Positions 37,900 to 49,500 of a stretch of 64,000 nucleotides of DNA are shown here, one piece after another. Each line of letters opens with the position of its first letter. Position 1 is the first letter of the stretch. The position numbers were made by a program, and so were the translations under genes. The notes under the pieces are model-generated. The model ran no database searches and had not been told where the DNA came from. It worked only from the letters and a program-made list of their open reading frames with translations. Source of the stretch: Welwitschia mirabilis (lineage: Eukaryota > Gnetophyta > Gnetopsida > Welwitschiales); contig JBOZIK010000001.1 in the NCBI GenBank assembly GCA_051453625.1, positions 222,436,644 to 222,500,643 on the forward strand. The letters run 5' to 3'.

Positions 37900-39000
37900 A
37901 GTTGTTATACTCCTTCACTTAAACATGGTTTCCCCTAAATATATGTCTTTCTCCTTTTTTCAAAAATTCCTAGAGTTCTCTCAATTTTTTTCTAGATGTC
38001 AAGCTAAGTATTAAAGAATTATACTTTGCTCTTTTACTAGGTAATTGCAAGCCCTAATTCATCAATGAAATTTTTCTATCCTTGCCTAATGCCCCTGATT
38101 TATTAGATATTTAACTTTGTGAATATGATTGAGTCATCTATAAACTAGTTAATTGAGACACTCAAGTCAAGAACCATTAGTTACATTCCCCCTCTCTTAA
38201 TAACTATAGCCCTATAGGACATTTAAAAGAATGATGAAAAGGTAGAAGAGAGGGAATTCCCATGTTGTAACCTTTATCTATGCTAAAATATTTTTGGATT
38301 TTTTGATTAATTTTCAAGGTAAAGTTTACTTTTTTTTAAATTTATAATAATAAACCAATGAGCCTTAAGGAAAAGCCCTTAGTTCCTAGAACATGTTCTA
38401 GGACACTTTAAGAAATAATATCATATGCCTTTCTAATACTTACCTTTAAAGATAATTTCCTTTTGTTATTTTCCTTTTAACAAGTGGAATATTTCATGAT
38501 TAAATATAACCTAATATAATATTCTTTAATTAGATAGAAAACTAGCATAATCATGCCCCACAACTCTCTTCAAGTAAAGATAGATTCTGTTCACTAGTAT
38601 CTTTTCAAATAATGTGTTTATCACATTGGACACTACTATCAATCTACAATTATTAACCTCTCTAGTTTTAACCTTCTTTGGGATTATGATAATATGGGTA
38701 TTATTGTTGGAATAATGAATATCCCTATTTTGCATTACCTGATTAAATGCTTTAGTGATTGATTAGCCTATATATCCTTAGTAGTTTTGAAAAAATTCCA
38801 TTGTTTATCCACTTGAACCTAGACTTCTGTTTAATTTCATTTTCTTGAGAATCCATCAAATTTCATCTTGATTTACTCATCCTAAGAAGAAGTTCCCTTC
38901 CTAAGCTGCAAGCCACAATGTTGAGGGATCTTACACCTTGGATCCTCTCCAGAGTTCTTTTAGGTTTTCTAATAATGCTTTAGGTCCTTTCTTCATAGAT
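37900..39000 (-). pseudogene. LINE reverse transcriptase (ORF2)
   Basis: Target-primed reverse transcription enzyme of the LINE. A continuous 69-codon frame at 38526-38735 contains IIIIPKK, NNCRLIVVSNVINTLFEKIL and VNRIYLYLKRVV, matching the plant LINE RT fingers ('IPKK..... FRPISL.N..YKI..K.L.NRL'). Further on, FIDDSIIF at 38122-38144 corresponds to FADD, with both catalytic aspartates kept (38133-38138). Between them the GLRQGDPLSPFLF region is recognisable near 38200-38250 but shifted in frame. Upstream, near 39100, a reading with GDRHINYFFN matches the conserved 'GDRNTKFFH' linker. Confidence 0.85.
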
Positions 39001-39469
39001 TTCTTCTCTATGAAGAACTTATCATTTTAATAAATTAAATTTATCATATTTGCCTATTTTCTTAAATTGATAATATTAAAAAAGTAGTTTATATGTCTGT
39101 CTCCCTAATTCATCCAATTCATATGTGCATGCTAATGCCAATATATCTCTATTTACTTTCATAAGTCATAAGGATCTTAGGGCTTCTTTCATTCTTTAGT
39201 GTAAGGATCCTCTCTTATTCTTATTCCTACTGCATCAATCTAATATCCTCTTTGATTTTTACTTTTCTCTGAAATTTCTTCCCTTTTTTTTTCTCAATTC
39301 CTTGAGCTATTCATTTACCTTTTATAGGTTGAACTATAAATTCCCAATTATATTAGCCTCTATATCTCCCCAACATTTTTGAATGAATTGTTCTATCTCC
39401 TCCTCTTCTAATAATTCATTCTCAAATATAAAGTTAGTCTTCATCCCCTATTCCTATGCTGAAGAAGTA

Positions 39470-40060
39470 TGATGGGCCTATGATCTGATACCACCTTTCT
39501 TTCCCCATTAGGATCTATTTCCTACTTATTAATAAATCCATGGGTGATAGAGCTCTATTAATTCAAGAGAGGATTCTATCCTTTCCCCTCCTCTTATTTT
39601 ACCAAGTAAATTTTACCTAATCAAGTGGCATATCTATGAACTTTAAGGAATTCATAAGATCTTCCAAGTTTTTTAACCCTGCTTTTGATCATTGACTTCC
39701 TCATTATTTTTCCCACTCAAAAAAATATGATTAAAGCCCTATTAGAATATAATTTCCCCTCTTAGCCTTCTCTCTAATTATCATAATTTTTTTACTCTTA
39801 GATATCCTTTGTGACATGTATACATTAATTATCCATAATCTTCTATTACCATAATTTGAAACTATCTATTATTTTAAATTTTTGTGTAAAGTAAATCTTT
39901 GTTTAGAACCATTATTAGGCCTCTTCTGTTTTACAATTGGAAACACATTCAATATTTCACTTCATGTTCTAGACATTTAGGTTAAATTCTTTCTAAATTT
40001 TTATTTCCTGAATATAAAAAAATTCTATTTTGTGCTATTTAATGAACTATACTAATGCCT
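39470..40060 (-). pseudogene. LINE endonuclease (EEP domain, ORF2 N-terminus)
   Basis: The apurinic-like endonuclease nicks target DNA for LINE insertion. The motif SDHRPI, with the catalytic Asp-His pair, is intact at 39471-39488. About 130 bases upstream on the minus strand, near 39600-39650, LKFIDMPLD, a stop and VKFTW, a stop and NKR match the usual 'L.DL.L.G..FTWSN.R' segment, with TGG-to-TAG and GGT-to-stop type losses. The N-terminal catalytic part toward 40060 is too degraded to place. Confidence 0.78.
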
Positions 40061-40539
40061 TTTTTTTAAGGCACTCTTCATTCTTCTAATATTTCAACTG
40101 AGTATATTCATTTACTTTTCTTTTTTGGACCCTTTACTAGCATGTCTATTAAAATCCATAGTAATTTCCTCATTTGTTTCTTTCCTTTCCCTCATCCTAA
40201 TGGGTGATCTTTCCATCTTTTTAGTAGTTAATGTCTCTTTTAAACTCTCATAGGAAGAATCGGATTCTAACTCCTCTAAGTCACAACTAAAGAGGGAAGG
40301 GGGAGAGGGGATCCTTTTTCCTTAGGTTTCTTGATTTATCTTCTTGCTTTTCCATCCATTTCCACTACATTTTCACAATCTTAACAATCTTGTTTCTCAT
40401 GTTTATTCTCTTCCTTCCTAGGGTCTAAAGTTGGTTTATTCCTTTTAGATACTATTTAAAAGCCCTCTTCATCATCTTTTGTTCTACATTTCCTCTCTAT
40501 ATGTTCAAATTTTTTTCATGCTTGATACTATTTTATTTA

Positions 40540-41204
40540 TTACATCTCCTTATGGCATCCTTTTTTACACACTTAGTGTAGGCTTTCTCCCTCTAAACCC
40601 GATGGAATCTTTTAAAATGACTAATTTTATAACATATTGGGCATAGTAATGGAATGTTTTCATATTATACCTTCAACCTCTCTTCCATGAATAATTTTAA
40701 ACTTTCTCAATTTCTAGGTTAAATAAATGTTAATCTATGCATAATAATAGATTAATACCAATTGCAAACCACTAATCATGATTGGGTCTAGTTTAATGAA
40801 ATTCCCAAATTTCCCTACCAATTTGTAAATAAATTATTAATTATAGAGAGTTAGACTTACTTTTCTTAGCTTTATCTAGATCAAGAGCTTTTGGAAAAAA
40901 AATTTAAAATCTTAACTTAGATACTAGTAGGCCAAAGCTAGGACTCTTGTGCCAAAAATCCAGAGGCCCTTCATCATAACTAAGTTAAGATCCTCTTCAG
41001 AATCAAAGTTCAATAGAACTATGTAAGAGTAATAACCTAAATTAAATCTATTCTATTTCATTTCACAATTGTCCACCTTCAAATAGAATTGAGAGTTAGT
41101 CTATCATCCTCCAAAATAAAACAACTGGGTAGACTAAATTTAATCATTCCTTAGCTGTGATGAAATGCTTTAACAAAACCCGTTATAGAATTTTTTGTAT
41201 TTAT
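40540..41204 (-). pseudogene. LINE ORF1: DUF4283 and CCHC-like knuckle
   Basis: ORF1 of plant L1 elements is an RNA-binding, chaperone-like protein. Minus-strand readings include LNFDSEEDLNLVMMKGLWIF (about 40960-41020), then KFGNFIKLDPIM and LRKFKIIHGREVE (about 40690-40820), then CPICYKISHFKRF (about 40600-40640). These follow the order of a DUF4283 domain ('F.SEED...V...GPW.F', 'G.FIKLD', 'Y..LP..C..CG.IGH'). The knuckle keeps two Cys and the His but has lost the last Cys. Frames change between blocks and many stops are present. The domain starts abruptly at the Tat LTR edge. Confidence 0.8.
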
Positions 41205-43362
41205 TTAATAAAATATAATTCTTATCAAATTTAGTCATTAAAAGAATAAATTCACCCAAAAAAAAATAAAATAATATAAATAAAGGTATAGAAAAATGTT
41301 AATTATAGAGTATATAGCACATTTCTTTACCTAGAAAATGAAACTATAATTAAAGAATTAATAATTCAAGCTATTAAAATCAAATGAGAATCTATATTAT
41401 AGAATAATTAAAGTTTATTATTTTTCTAAGTAAAATAAGAGATGAGAATTTACTTTTATCTTAGAAAGGTAAACCTATCGAGATACTTATTTAATTATCA
41501 TAACATATCTTATTTTTTCCTTTTTTATCAAATTAGATAATAGTAAAATGAAATCATCACTTATATGAGAAAATGAAATCTGATTTACCTTTTTTATTTG
41601 TAGCATTATTTCTTTTTTTCCTAGAACCAGAAATTTTATTTTTATTTCATTTTTAAATTTTAGCTTACCATAAAAATACATGAATAATCAAATGGATACA
41701 TCACATGGAATTTTCTAAAAATAATGTAGTAATCAAAATAAAAGTTATGAATTTATAAGTTCTTGTGGGAATGAAATACAACATTGTGTTTTAAAAAATA
41801 TAACCAAACCATAGAGTTCTTAGTATATTACAATAAAACTTATATTTTTTAAAGAATAAAATTTGAGAGCAAAATTGCAGGGCTTGAATGACTATAGACG
41901 CTCTAAGATTATGTTGCCCAAATATTACATTTGCTATTGTTTTATAATATGGCCTTGTTTAAGATATTGCTTTGATGATCTTCCCCTATGCAAACCTTAT
42001 GATTTTTTTCACCTTAATTGAACTTTCTTTTCTCTACTATGGCTGGTTATGCTTTCTATGCTTTTTTCATCAAAAGATAAATCCTCTTTTAGATCCACTC
42101 ACTAGAAGTCCTAACACCATGCTTTTGGATGGCCCTCTATTTTCTTTTCTTCTTGATTTTATCTCTTTTATTTGTTGTGTGCCTTTATTCTACTTCTTAT
42201 AGTTTTATTTCTAATTAATATTCTTTGTTGCATTTATTTATTATTGTTGTTCTCATGTACCTCTCTTCTATTCTACTTGAATTCCTTCTCTGAACGTCAC
42301 CTTTTGTAGCTTTCCCTTCTCATCCTTTGTTTTTCCATCTGCTCTTTTGAAAATGTTGCTTCTTCACTATCATTCTTCCCTCATCCCCTTCTGTTATCTC
42401 TTTTCTCTATATATTTGAATGTTGTATTTGTTTCTCCTTTAGATCTAACTATACCATGCATTGATCCTATTTTCCTACATGAATCTCCTTTGTTTTTTGT
42501 TTCATGGTAAATCTTATTCTTTATTTTTGATCTATTATGATCTCCTTAGATTACCCTTTTTTCATGTCCCACTTTAATGAATTCATAAGCTAGTTATGCT
42601 TAATAGATCAAAGAACTTTAGAAAGTTTGGATCTCATTACTCAAGAAAATTTATCAAAAAAGGAGTAATAATAATGTTATTTTTGGTGATTAAAATTATT
42701 TTATAGTATGTTATTAAGGGTAAGCATGAGGTTATTAACTATTAATAAAAGAAAAATAGAAGGGAAACAAATAAAATAGTTTTTAGAAGTTGTTTAGTTA
42801 ACCTTTTTATAGGTATTGTGTGTTCTGAAGATAAAGTGAGTAAAATACTCCATCTTATCTCATGTTAGTTATTATATTCAAAATCTTTAAAATATTGGTA
42901 TTACAAACTACCACGAGGCTAAAATAAAAATCACAAGTAAACTTGATAAAATAAATGTCTAACACTGGTCAAGGATATTTAACTAAGATGTTAATGGTTC
43001 CATAATTTGTACTTTACTCTTTGTATATAGTTCCCATAAAATTACCTTATGATTCATACTCTTTGAAATAATAAAGTCACTTAATCATCTATTACAATCT
43101 ACATAATTTGGATGAACTAGTACAAAGAAAGAAGAAAACTAAACATATTTTATTGAAAATTTTAGAGGTAAATCAGTTTAAGTAAATGATTTCTCTACAT
43201 AAGTCTAAAATTCTGAAAATTAATGGATTATAATGGGCATATTATATTAGGTAAAATTATATGTAAGCAAATAATGTCATCTAAATTTATAAATAGAATG
43301 AATAATAGGGGGAAAATATGATAGGTTGAAAAAAAGTGAAGACATAAAATTACCCTATTACA
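41205..43362 (-). repeat. Tat-like gypsy 3' LTR
   Basis: On the minus strand the LTR starts TGTAATAGGG at 43362, directly after a polypurine tract, and ends near 41205. Its last 370 bases (41205-41573) align with 62318-62675 next to the gag end of the same element, which identifies the pair. The inner part has no recognised gene; the 76-codon plus frame at 41972-42202 lies inside it and is taken as chance. The outer boundary is good to about 10 bases; no target duplication was established. Confidence 0.8.
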
Positions 43363-43379
43363 TTTGCCCCCTTTTTGAC
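43363..43379 (-). promoter_or_regulatory. Tat-like polypurine tract
   Basis: On the minus strand 'tcaaaaagggggcaaa' immediately precedes the LTR start TGTAATAGGG. It primes plus-strand DNA synthesis. Confidence 0.83.
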
Positions 43380-44457
43380 ACGAGGTAAATGGGTAAACTC
43401 AATGTCAAGAATGTTATAAGATAAATAAGAGAGCGATCATACACTTTTCATGGGATTTTTATGTATTCTAGAATATTATTTTTTCTTTTTCTTAAATTAT
43501 GATAAAGATTAGAAATGATGAAGAATTACTTAAGTAAATAATGAAAATGCAACTTAAAGGAGATTTAAATGTATGCATAGAAGAAATGTTAAGTGCATGA
43601 TTAAATAGGGATGAAATATTATGAATAAGATAATATAAGAGATGTCAAAAGAATGTATTTAATTAACTAAGATAAAATTAAGAACAAATACTATGTTACA
43701 AATAAGAAACAATAGAATAAAAGGTAAAAGAAATATTATTCACAATGAAGAATAAGTCAATGATAGAAGGATTTCAGTACTAAAAAATGATAAATTAAGT
43801 AAGAAATGGAATTAGTTTAAAACATATTAAGAGTAAATGCAAAAAATGATTTTGAAGTAATCAATTATAAATATTAAGACAAGACTAAATGAAAATGAAT
43901 AAATAAGGATATGAAGTAGATTAATTTTAGTACCTCTAAATATCAATCTAATAAGATCCATTAGTAACATGCGGTTCAATGCTAAACAACATAGAGTATC
44001 ATGTGATTAGGATAGTAATTATGATAATGTTTATTATTATTCTAATAAAATACTAATATAATGTTAGAATTATAACTCAATTCAGTCGTTGATTGCAATA
44101 GCAAGTAACACTTTACCAACTTACCATCTAATAATCAATATGTTCTAAATACTCATGAAGTTATAGCTTCAGAGTTATGGAAAGTTAACTTAATGGAATT
44201 TTTAGAAAAAACCATTCATCATGACGAGGAGAGTGCAATCACTACTGAAAGCATAAGGATCTATAAGCTAAAGCTAGATCATAATCAAATGGCATCCTAG
44301 TGGAGTTCCCATAGCTATCCTATTACACTACCAAAGGACTCTCTTGGGAATATTTGTCCTAATGTATTTATGATGACTCTTTTTTTTAGTAAATGATATT
44401 GATATTTTATCAATTAACTTAAATTCCTCTTTTTTTAAAACATTTATTAATCATTAG
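43380..44457 (-). other. Tat-like 3' UTR, part distal to integrase
   Basis: Non-coding, AT-rich. It is continuous with 54500-56150 once the copia element is removed. Its last five bases, ATTAG (44453-44457), are the left target duplication of the copia. Confidence 0.65.
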
Positions 44458-45675
44458 TATTGAGAACCCATTATCATTGATTAATTTAATAAGTTTTAGT
44501 TAGTCAATTATGTGGAGATTTTTTAGAACCAGGCAACTGATTCATATATTTGGGCAACTGACATATTAAAAACTATAAAACTACTTCAGGTTCGAGTGAC
44601 TAAATCTATCATACTAAGTAATTAAATTAATATATTAGAAAGAAGATTGGTTTCATCACAGGCGATCATGCAAATCTATTCAGGTAACCTAATGAAAACT
44701 TCTACAAAAAGTCTAAGGTAAACATGGAAGACCACTCCAAAATTCAAGGGTGATTGCAATACAATCTATGAAATTTTAGTATCTTAATAGTATGGATGAC
44801 CAAACAGGTAGATACGAGTGATGCATGATAATTAGTAAAAGTTTAGTCTCCTAACAGCAAGGGTGACTGAATGGCTTAGTTATAGGAGAACGCACACTAC
44901 CCAGAATCTAATCTCACAAGGTCGACCAATTCATCATAGTAAGGGTGACCAAATTAAGATCAACTACAGATTTACATAAGGGCGACTGATCCATTTTCAT
45001 ACTAAGAAATCTACAGCAAATAAGGGTGATGGAAGCTAAGAAAGAAGGGAGACCAGATAGGAGGGCGATTGAGTTTGTTTTCAGGTCGACCACATGTATT
45101 AGAAATTTAACCATTACATTTCTAATGGTTCATTAAAAAGCATGAAATATTATAATGGTTTTCTTTCCTTATCTCAAATAGTTATCTTATTTACTTTTAT
45201 TATTTAAGCTTTCTTCAAATCAAAAGGAAGATACATTTATTTTTGTCTTACCATCGAATACAAGAAGAAAACTATCACATCCTTCTATCATCATATCTAA
45301 ACAAGTTATAAGTTTAGATTTCCATTGAAGGACCTCATTGCATCATCTATTGTAAATAAACTACTATATGATTGAAATTGTATTTGTGCATCAGTGCATC
45401 CATTTTACTTCCTTTCTTCTATGGTTGAGGATTAACCCTAAAATCCTTGGATGTTAGAATAGATTTTTGGTGAGCTTAAAAATCAATCTTGAAACTTAAT
45501 ATATGCTAGCTAGGGACAAAAGTTCTAAGGGGCTAAAGGGTGCTGTTTATCCACTATTGAATTATTTCATTCTTGTATCTTATATATTTGGGTGTTTTAT
45601 TTGTAGGTTTTGAAGAGAACAAAGATTGAAATTAAGACCTATTCACCCCACTTTATGGTCAATCTATACTTATCA
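44458..45675 (+). repeat. Copia left LTR
   Basis: 1218 bp, from TATTGAGAACCC (TGTTGAGAACCC in the right LTR) to TACTTATCA. The central part (44550-45095) contains more than ten scattered copies of a short motif of the type GGGTGACNNA, including two GGTCGACC-like palindromes (near 44920 and 45084). Confidence 0.93.
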
Positions 45676-45678
45676 ATT

Positions 45679-45690
45679 GGTATCAGAGTG
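45679..45690 (+). promoter_or_regulatory. Copia primer binding site (tRNA-iMet)
   Basis: TTGGTATCAGAGT starts three bases after the LTR end and is complementary to the 3' end of initiator methionine tRNA. Confidence 0.92.
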
Positions 45691-45740
45691 AGATTTAGCA
45701 ATAGATCCTAATAGATCTCTACTCCATTCAACCCTAGAAA

Positions 45741-47530
45741 ATGAGTTAGCCCAAGAAAGAAAACTCTATCACAAGGCCTCCCTTCTTTTATGGAACCAAC
45801 TATGGTTATTGGAGGGTAAAGAAGAGGGTCTTTATTCAATCCATAGACTTTGAAATATGGAATTCTATTACTAATGGATATTGTCTTCCCATTGTGCAGG
45901 ATCTGGTAANNNNNNNNNNNNNNNNNNNNNNNNNNNNNNNNNNNNNNNNNNNNNNNNNNNNNNNNNNNNNNNNNNNNNNNNNNNNNNNNNNNNNNNNNNN
46001 NNNNNNNNNNNNNNNNNNNNNNNNNNNNNNNNNNNNNNNNNNNNNNNNNNNNNNNNNNNNNNNNNNNNNNNNNNNNNNNNNNNNNNNNNNNNNNNNNNNN
46101 NNNNNNNNNNNNNNNNNNNNNNNNNNNNNNNNNNNNNNNNNNNNNNNNNNNNNNNNNNNNNNNNNNNNNNNNNNNNNNNNNNNNNNNNNNNNNNNNNNNN
46201 NNNNNNNNNNNNNNNNNNNNNNNNNNNNNNNNNNNNNNNNNNNNNNNNNNNNNNNNNNNNNNNNNNNNNNNNNNNNNNNNNNNNNNNNNNNNNNNNNNNN
46301 NNNNNNNNNNNNNNNNNNNNNNNNNNNNNNNNNNNNNNNNNNNNNNNNNNNNNNNNNNNNNNNNNNNNNNNNNNNNNNNNNNNNNNNNNNNNNNNNNNNN
46401 NNNNNNNNNNNNNNNNNNNNNNNNNNNNNNNNNNNNNNNTAATGGATATTGTCTTCCCATTGTGCAGGATCTGGTAATAAAGTTAACTACTCCAAACAAC
46501 AAGAACAAGTGGATGCTTGATGAAAAATTAGCAACAACTTGCAACTTCAAAGGACTAAATGTGATTTTTAGTGCCATAGGTCCTAAAGATTTTAAAAGAG
46601 TAGTAAATTGCACCATTGTAAAAGAATCTTGGAACATCTTGAAAATAACTCATAAGAAAACTAGCCTAGTAAAATAGGCTAAGCTTCAAATGCTTATCAC
46701 TTTGTTTGAAGTTCTCAAGATGGAAGATGATGAATGTATTAATGATTTTTTCGCAAAGCTAATAAATATTATTAATTCTATGCATGGCTTAGGGGAAATC
46801 ATTGTGGAATCAAAAGTAGTTCACAAAGCATTAAGATCTCTACCTAAAAGGTTTGAATCCGAGGTAACTACCATTGAAGAAATTAAGGACCTGAACATCA
46901 TAAAGATGGATGAACTCCAAAGGAACCTACACACATTTGAGCTCAAGTTTGGGAAACAAAATAATAAAAGTGTGGCTTTGACTACTACTTATGAAATCCC
47001 TAAGATCAAGAATAGGTCTGATCTAGAACCAAAGAGTGATGATGAAGTGGCTCTTCTAGCCAGAAGATTCAGACACTTCATAAAGAGACGTCAAATTGAA
47101 GGTCAATCTAGGAGAACACCAAGAAGAAAAGAGGAAGGATGACAACAAATTCAGTGCTATTCCTACAAAATTTTTGGTCACACATTAAGTGTCTATTTAA
47201 ACAATAAAAAGGATGATAAAAAAAAAGGAAAGAAAGTCTTGTTAATAATATGGAACAATAAAGAGAATGAGAGTGAATAGAACTCAGATTCAGAATGAGG
47301 TAGAATCTCAATAATGACCATTATAGATGAAAATATATGATCTTCTCCTATAGTTGATTCAGTTGTTAATAATAATATGCTAAATGATATAGAATTGGAA
47401 TTGTATTTGGATTGCCAAAATCTAGCTCGTAGAATAAACAATCTAAGGAAAGAAAATAAAAATATACCAGATAAGCTTGAGAATAAAGAGAAGGAAATTA
47501 TAGATCTAAAAAATAACCTTGCCTCTACTT
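45741..47530 (+). pseudogene. Copia gag (DUF4219/UBN2 type)
   Basis: Capsid and nucleocapsid polyprotein. ATG at 45741, then a stop two codons later (likely CAG to TAG), then ITRPPFFYGTNYGYWRV, the typical SIRE gag opening. After the N run the frame resumes at 46462 and continues, with a stop at 46675-46677, through LRSLPKRFESEVTTIEE (about 46830-46880), the UBN2 core, to a stop at 47140-47142. A first zinc knuckle follows (CYSYKIFGH near 47155) with two cysteines lost. A coiled-coil-like segment with NLRKENKNIPDKLENKEKEI lies at 47440-47510. The N run at 45910-46439 is flanked by the same 38 bases on both sides, so it probably does not represent missing gag. Confidence 0.88.
45910..46439. 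other. Assembly gap, 530 N, probably spurious
   Basis: The 38 bases before it (45872-45909) are identical to the 38 bases after it (46440-46477). Overlapping the two copies leaves gag in one frame across the junction. Confidence 0.9.
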
Positions 47531-47650
47531 CCTCTTAGAGTAAAGGATCTGTGTTTAGCAAATCATTTCCTAGCTTATTTCATTCTTATCAAAGTCCATA
47601 TCTCAAACTTTTATCAAAATTAAACTCTAAACACTTTAGAAAATATTACC

Positions 47651-47692
47651 TGCCATTATTGCAATAAAAAGAGTCACTCTAAGATTGATTGT
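47651..47692 (+). pseudogene. Copia second CCHC zinc knuckle
   Basis: CHYCNKKSHSKIDC fits C-x2-C-x4-H-x4-C with all four metal ligands kept, although the flanking frame is broken. Knuckles of this kind bind the element's RNA. It lies between the gag coiled coil and the protease, as in SIRE-group elements. Confidence 0.8.
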
Positions 47693-47829
47693 ATTTTTCA
47701 TAAAAGTTGATTTTCTCACTCTATGTTAGAGTCTAACTTTACTTTTTCTCTAAAATAAAATCAACATGTGAGTAAAAACATATGCTTGAGATGGATCCCA
47801 AAATTTACAAACAAAGTCTATTAATCTAA

Positions 47830-48700
47830 ATGGCTTTAAAAGCAACTAATCATTCTTGCTGGTATCTTGATAGTGGTTGTTCTAGACATATGATAGGTGA
47901 TAAGTCCAACTTCATCAAATTCAAGAAATACAATGCAGAAGNNNNNNNNNNNNNNNNNNNNNNNNNNNNNNNNNNNNNNNNNNNNNNNNNNNNNNNNNNN
48001 NNNNNNNNNNNNNNNNNNNNNNNNNNNNNNNNNNNNNNNNNNNNNNNNNNNNNNNNNNNNNNNNNNNNNNNNNNNNNNNNNNNNNNNNNNNNNNNNNNNN
48101 NNNNNNNNNNNNNNNNNNNNNNNNNNNNNNNNNNNNNNNNNNNNNNNNNNNNNNNNNNNNNNNNNNNNNNNNNNNNNNNNNNNNNNNNNNNNNNNNNNNN
48201 NNNNNNNNNNNNNNNNNNNNNNNNNNNNNNNNNNNNNNNNNNNNNNNNNNNNNNNNNNNNNNNNNNNNNNNNNNNNNNNNNNNNNNNNNNNNNNNNNNNN
48301 NNNNNNNNNNNNNNNNNNNNNNNNNNNNNNNNNNNNNNNNNNNNNNNNNNNNNNNNNNNNNNNNNNNNNNNNNNNNNNNNNNNNNNNNNNNNNNNNNNNN
48401 NNNNNNNNNNNNNNNNNNNNNNNNNNNNNNNNNNNNNNNNNNNNNNNNNNNNNNNNNNNNNNNNNNNNNNNNNNNNNNNNNNNNNNNNNNNNNNNNNNNN
48501 NNNNNNNNNNNNNNNNNNNNNNNNNNNNNNNAAGCATTGAAAGCGGTGATGGAGGTAATTTACCTAGTATTCATAATACATTATTCGTGAATAGGTTAAA
48601 GCATAATTTATTGAGCATTAGTCAAATTTGCAATAAAGGTCATATAGTATTCTTAGATAAAAATAAGTGTATTATGAAACACAATGAAACAGATTAACTT
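47830..48700 (+). pseudogene. Copia protease and GAG-pre-integrase start
   Basis: Aspartic protease that cleaves the polyprotein. CWYLDSGCSRHMIGD keeps the active-site Asp-Ser-Gly (47869-47877). After the N run the frame continues with GDGGNLPSIHNTLFV and LKHNLLSISQICNKGHIVFL, the conserved protease to pre-integrase linker, and ends in a stop at 48695-48697. In related elements only a dozen or so residues separate the two visible parts, far fewer than 590 N would hold. Confidence 0.88.
47942..48531. other. Assembly gap, 590 N, probably oversized
   Basis: It interrupts the protease. Conserved spacing between the flanking motifs predicts a few tens of missing bases, unless something is inserted there. 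Confidence 0.85.
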
Positions 48701-49500
48701 TTACTTATAGCGAATAGATATGAAAATGTATATTCCGTAAATCAATCCAATAATTCTACTTATCTCTCTTCACATACTCAAGAAGAAGTCATCTAGCATC
48801 AACATTTAGGTCACATCAGTTTTGATTCATTAATGAAATTATGTCATGATGAGATAGTCAGGGGTATTCCTAAAATTTCTTTCTCTCATAAAGGGCTATG
48901 TAATGCTTGCTAAAAATGGAAACAAACCAGAACATCTCACAAAAAGATTAGTAATATCACCACTAGTAAATCATTAGATTTAATTCATATGGATTTGGTT
49001 GGGCCTATTTAAACTACTAGTCTATCTGAAAAAAGATATTTTCTAGTTATAGCTAATGACTTTTCTAGATCTTTATGAATATCTTTTCTTCATGCTTAAT
49101 CTAATGCGTGTGAAAATTTCATTAGAATTTGCAAAAAGGTTCAAATTAAAAAAGGGTATATAATAGAAAAAAATCTAAAGTGATCATGGTAGAGAGTTTA
49201 AAAATAAAAAATTTGAATTATATTGCAATTCTAATGGAATTGACCATGAGTTCTCAGCTCCTAAAAACCCTCAACAAAATGGAATAGCTAAAAGAAAAAA
49301 TCAAACTTTACTAGATATGACAAGAGTTATTTTAAATGACAAGGATATTCCAAAATGGTTTTAGGCTGAAGTAGTGAACACGACTTGTTATATTTCAAAC
49401 AAAGTGTATTTAAGACCTGAAATTCTAAAACTCCTTATGAGCTTTGAAAAAGAAAGAATCTAAATATATCTTATTTTAAAACCTTTGGAAGTAAGTGCTT
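48701..49500 (+). pseudogene. Copia integrase
   Basis: Inserts element DNA into the host. The zinc domain HQHLGHISFDSLMKL...CNAC is visible at 48797-48910, with the tryptophan before it changed to TAG (48794-48796) and a glutamine after it changed to TAA (48911-48913). The core starts with LDLIHMDLVGPI (first catalytic Asp) and a TAA at 49010-49012. The third catalytic block reads SAPKNPQQNGIAKRKNQT (49240-49305), where the catalytic glutamate is replaced by lysine (AAA at 49290-49292). Another Trp to TAG lies at 49362-49364. At least one frameshift separates the first and third blocks. Confidence 0.9.

Larger units (their letters stand above)
37200..41204 (-). mobile_element. L1-type LINE, 5'-truncated and decayed
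   Basis: A plant non-LTR retrotransposon in minus orientation. From high to low coordinates: an ORF1 DUF4283 domain with a CCHC-like knuckle, an endonuclease with an intact SDHRPI motif, a reverse transcriptase with the catalytic DD, and the region after it. All frames are broken by stops and shifts. The 5' end stops within the start of DUF4283 at about 41204, exactly where the LTR of the Tat-like element begins, so the LINE was probably there first. The 3' end was not determined. Confidence 0.85.

Noticed and set aside
41487-42202. Short frames on both strands near the Tat LTR
   Set aside because: Inside the LTR; no conserved domain and no match in the truncated 5' LTR.
45708-46637. 309-residue minus frame and two plus frames across the 45910-46439 gap
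   Set aside because: They exist because N runs contain no stops; the real coding here is plus-strand gag.
47836-48697. Long frames on both strands through the 47942-48531 gap
   Set aside because: The minus frame and one plus frame are artefacts of N; only the protease pieces on the plus strand at each side are supported.
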